A stretch of 64,000 bases of DNA from Paludibacteraceae bacterium (GTDB lineage: Bacteria > Bacteroidota > Bacteroidia > Bacteroidales > Paludibacteraceae): contig CAJOKE010000002.1 in the NCBI GenBank assembly GCA_905235225.1, positions 25,442-89,441 on the forward strand. Direction: 5' to 3'. The notes beneath the pieces were generated by a model. It was given only the letters and a program-made list of their open reading frames with translations. It was not told the DNA's origin and searched no databases. This document shows positions 63,926 through 64,000 of this stretch, in pieces. The position numbers and the translations under genes were made by a program. How positions within the stretch are numbered: position 1 is the stretch's first letter; each line of letters starts with the position of its first letter.

Positions 63926-64000
63926 TTAAAAGAGACAAAGCTGATTCGACTTCTCAAATTCCAGATTAAGCGAAGGTTTCTTCGGGAAATAGCAGTACGC
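63926..64000 (-). CDS. Possible C-terminal end of an unidentified gene
   Basis: The minus strand from the window edge has an open frame of 24 codons ending in TAA at 63928-63926 (KKPSLNLEFEKSNQLCLF at the end). It is too short to identify and could be chance. Confidence 0.25.
   Translation of the reverse strand, partial: AYCYFPKKPSLNLEFEKSNQLCLF

Overview
The window looks like a chromosomal segment of a Bacteroidota bacterium, most likely of the order Bacteroidales. The main evidence is a set of about a dozen promoters of the Bacteroidetes sigma-ABfr type (TTTG, almost always a 20-nt spacer, then TAnnTTTG). Supporting evidence is a PorE-like protein of the type IX secretion apparatus, paired OmpA/PD40 lipoprotein-like proteins, a bactofilin, a HprK-like kinase, a compact type II-C Cas9 with 47-bp repeats, and many overlapping stop/start codons (TAATG, ATGA). 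No species can be named from the sequence alone. No tRNA, rRNA, insertion sequence or prophage was seen.

Left part (1-5.5 kb): a truncated patatin-like gene faces away from mtaB, which is followed by two overlapping envelope genes (an OmpA/PD40 protein and an exported protein of unknown function). From 20.2 kb down to 5.5 kb on the minus strand lies one tightly overlapping run of 15 genes resembling an aryl-polyene/flexirubin-type fatty-acid-like pathway: wecB, an LpxL-type acyltransferase, hotdog dehydratases, ketosynthases and a ketosynthase-like partial protein, an ACP, a small DMT transporter, a LolA-like carrier, a three-domain glycosyltransferase/acyltransferase/FAD-oxidoreductase fusion, an esterase, an adenylate-forming ligase, an MMPL exporter and a HprK-like kinase. 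Its 5' leader holds a 22-bp tandem array in exact register with the wecB start codon.

Middle part (20.6-48.9 kb): a plus-strand run of an alpha/beta hydrolase, C1 peptidase, UbiA prenyltransferase, radical SAM protein, YigZ, acyltransferase, coaD and a CtpA protease converges on a minus-strand run (pnuC, Ig-like lipoprotein, polysaccharide deacetylase, ROK kinase, cdsA). Then come a glycosyltransferase, a Wzi-like barrel, a Skp-like chaperone, and a plus-strand run of bactofilin, DUF1015, porE-like, thyA, folA and ispE. ispE overlaps a histidine kinase tail to tail by 111 nt. A frameshifted small exported protein, a SIMPL protein, gltX and ffh complete this part.

Right part (48.9-64 kb): a type II-C CRISPR-Cas locus with a divergently transcribed tracrRNA, 9 spacers, cas2, a cas1 broken by an in-frame TAA, and an apparently intact cas9. 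After it come a PagL-like deacylase, an unknown helical protein, a GtrB-like glycosyltransferase, an MscS channel, a RelA/SpoT homologue lacking both the HD and ACT domains, a conserved membrane-anchored protein, rsmD and a YitT-family protein.

A recurring oddity is short tandem arrays with an 11-bp (or 22-bp) period in intergenic regions, mostly between divergent promoters; the same 11-mer is used at two places 37 kb apart in opposite orientation.
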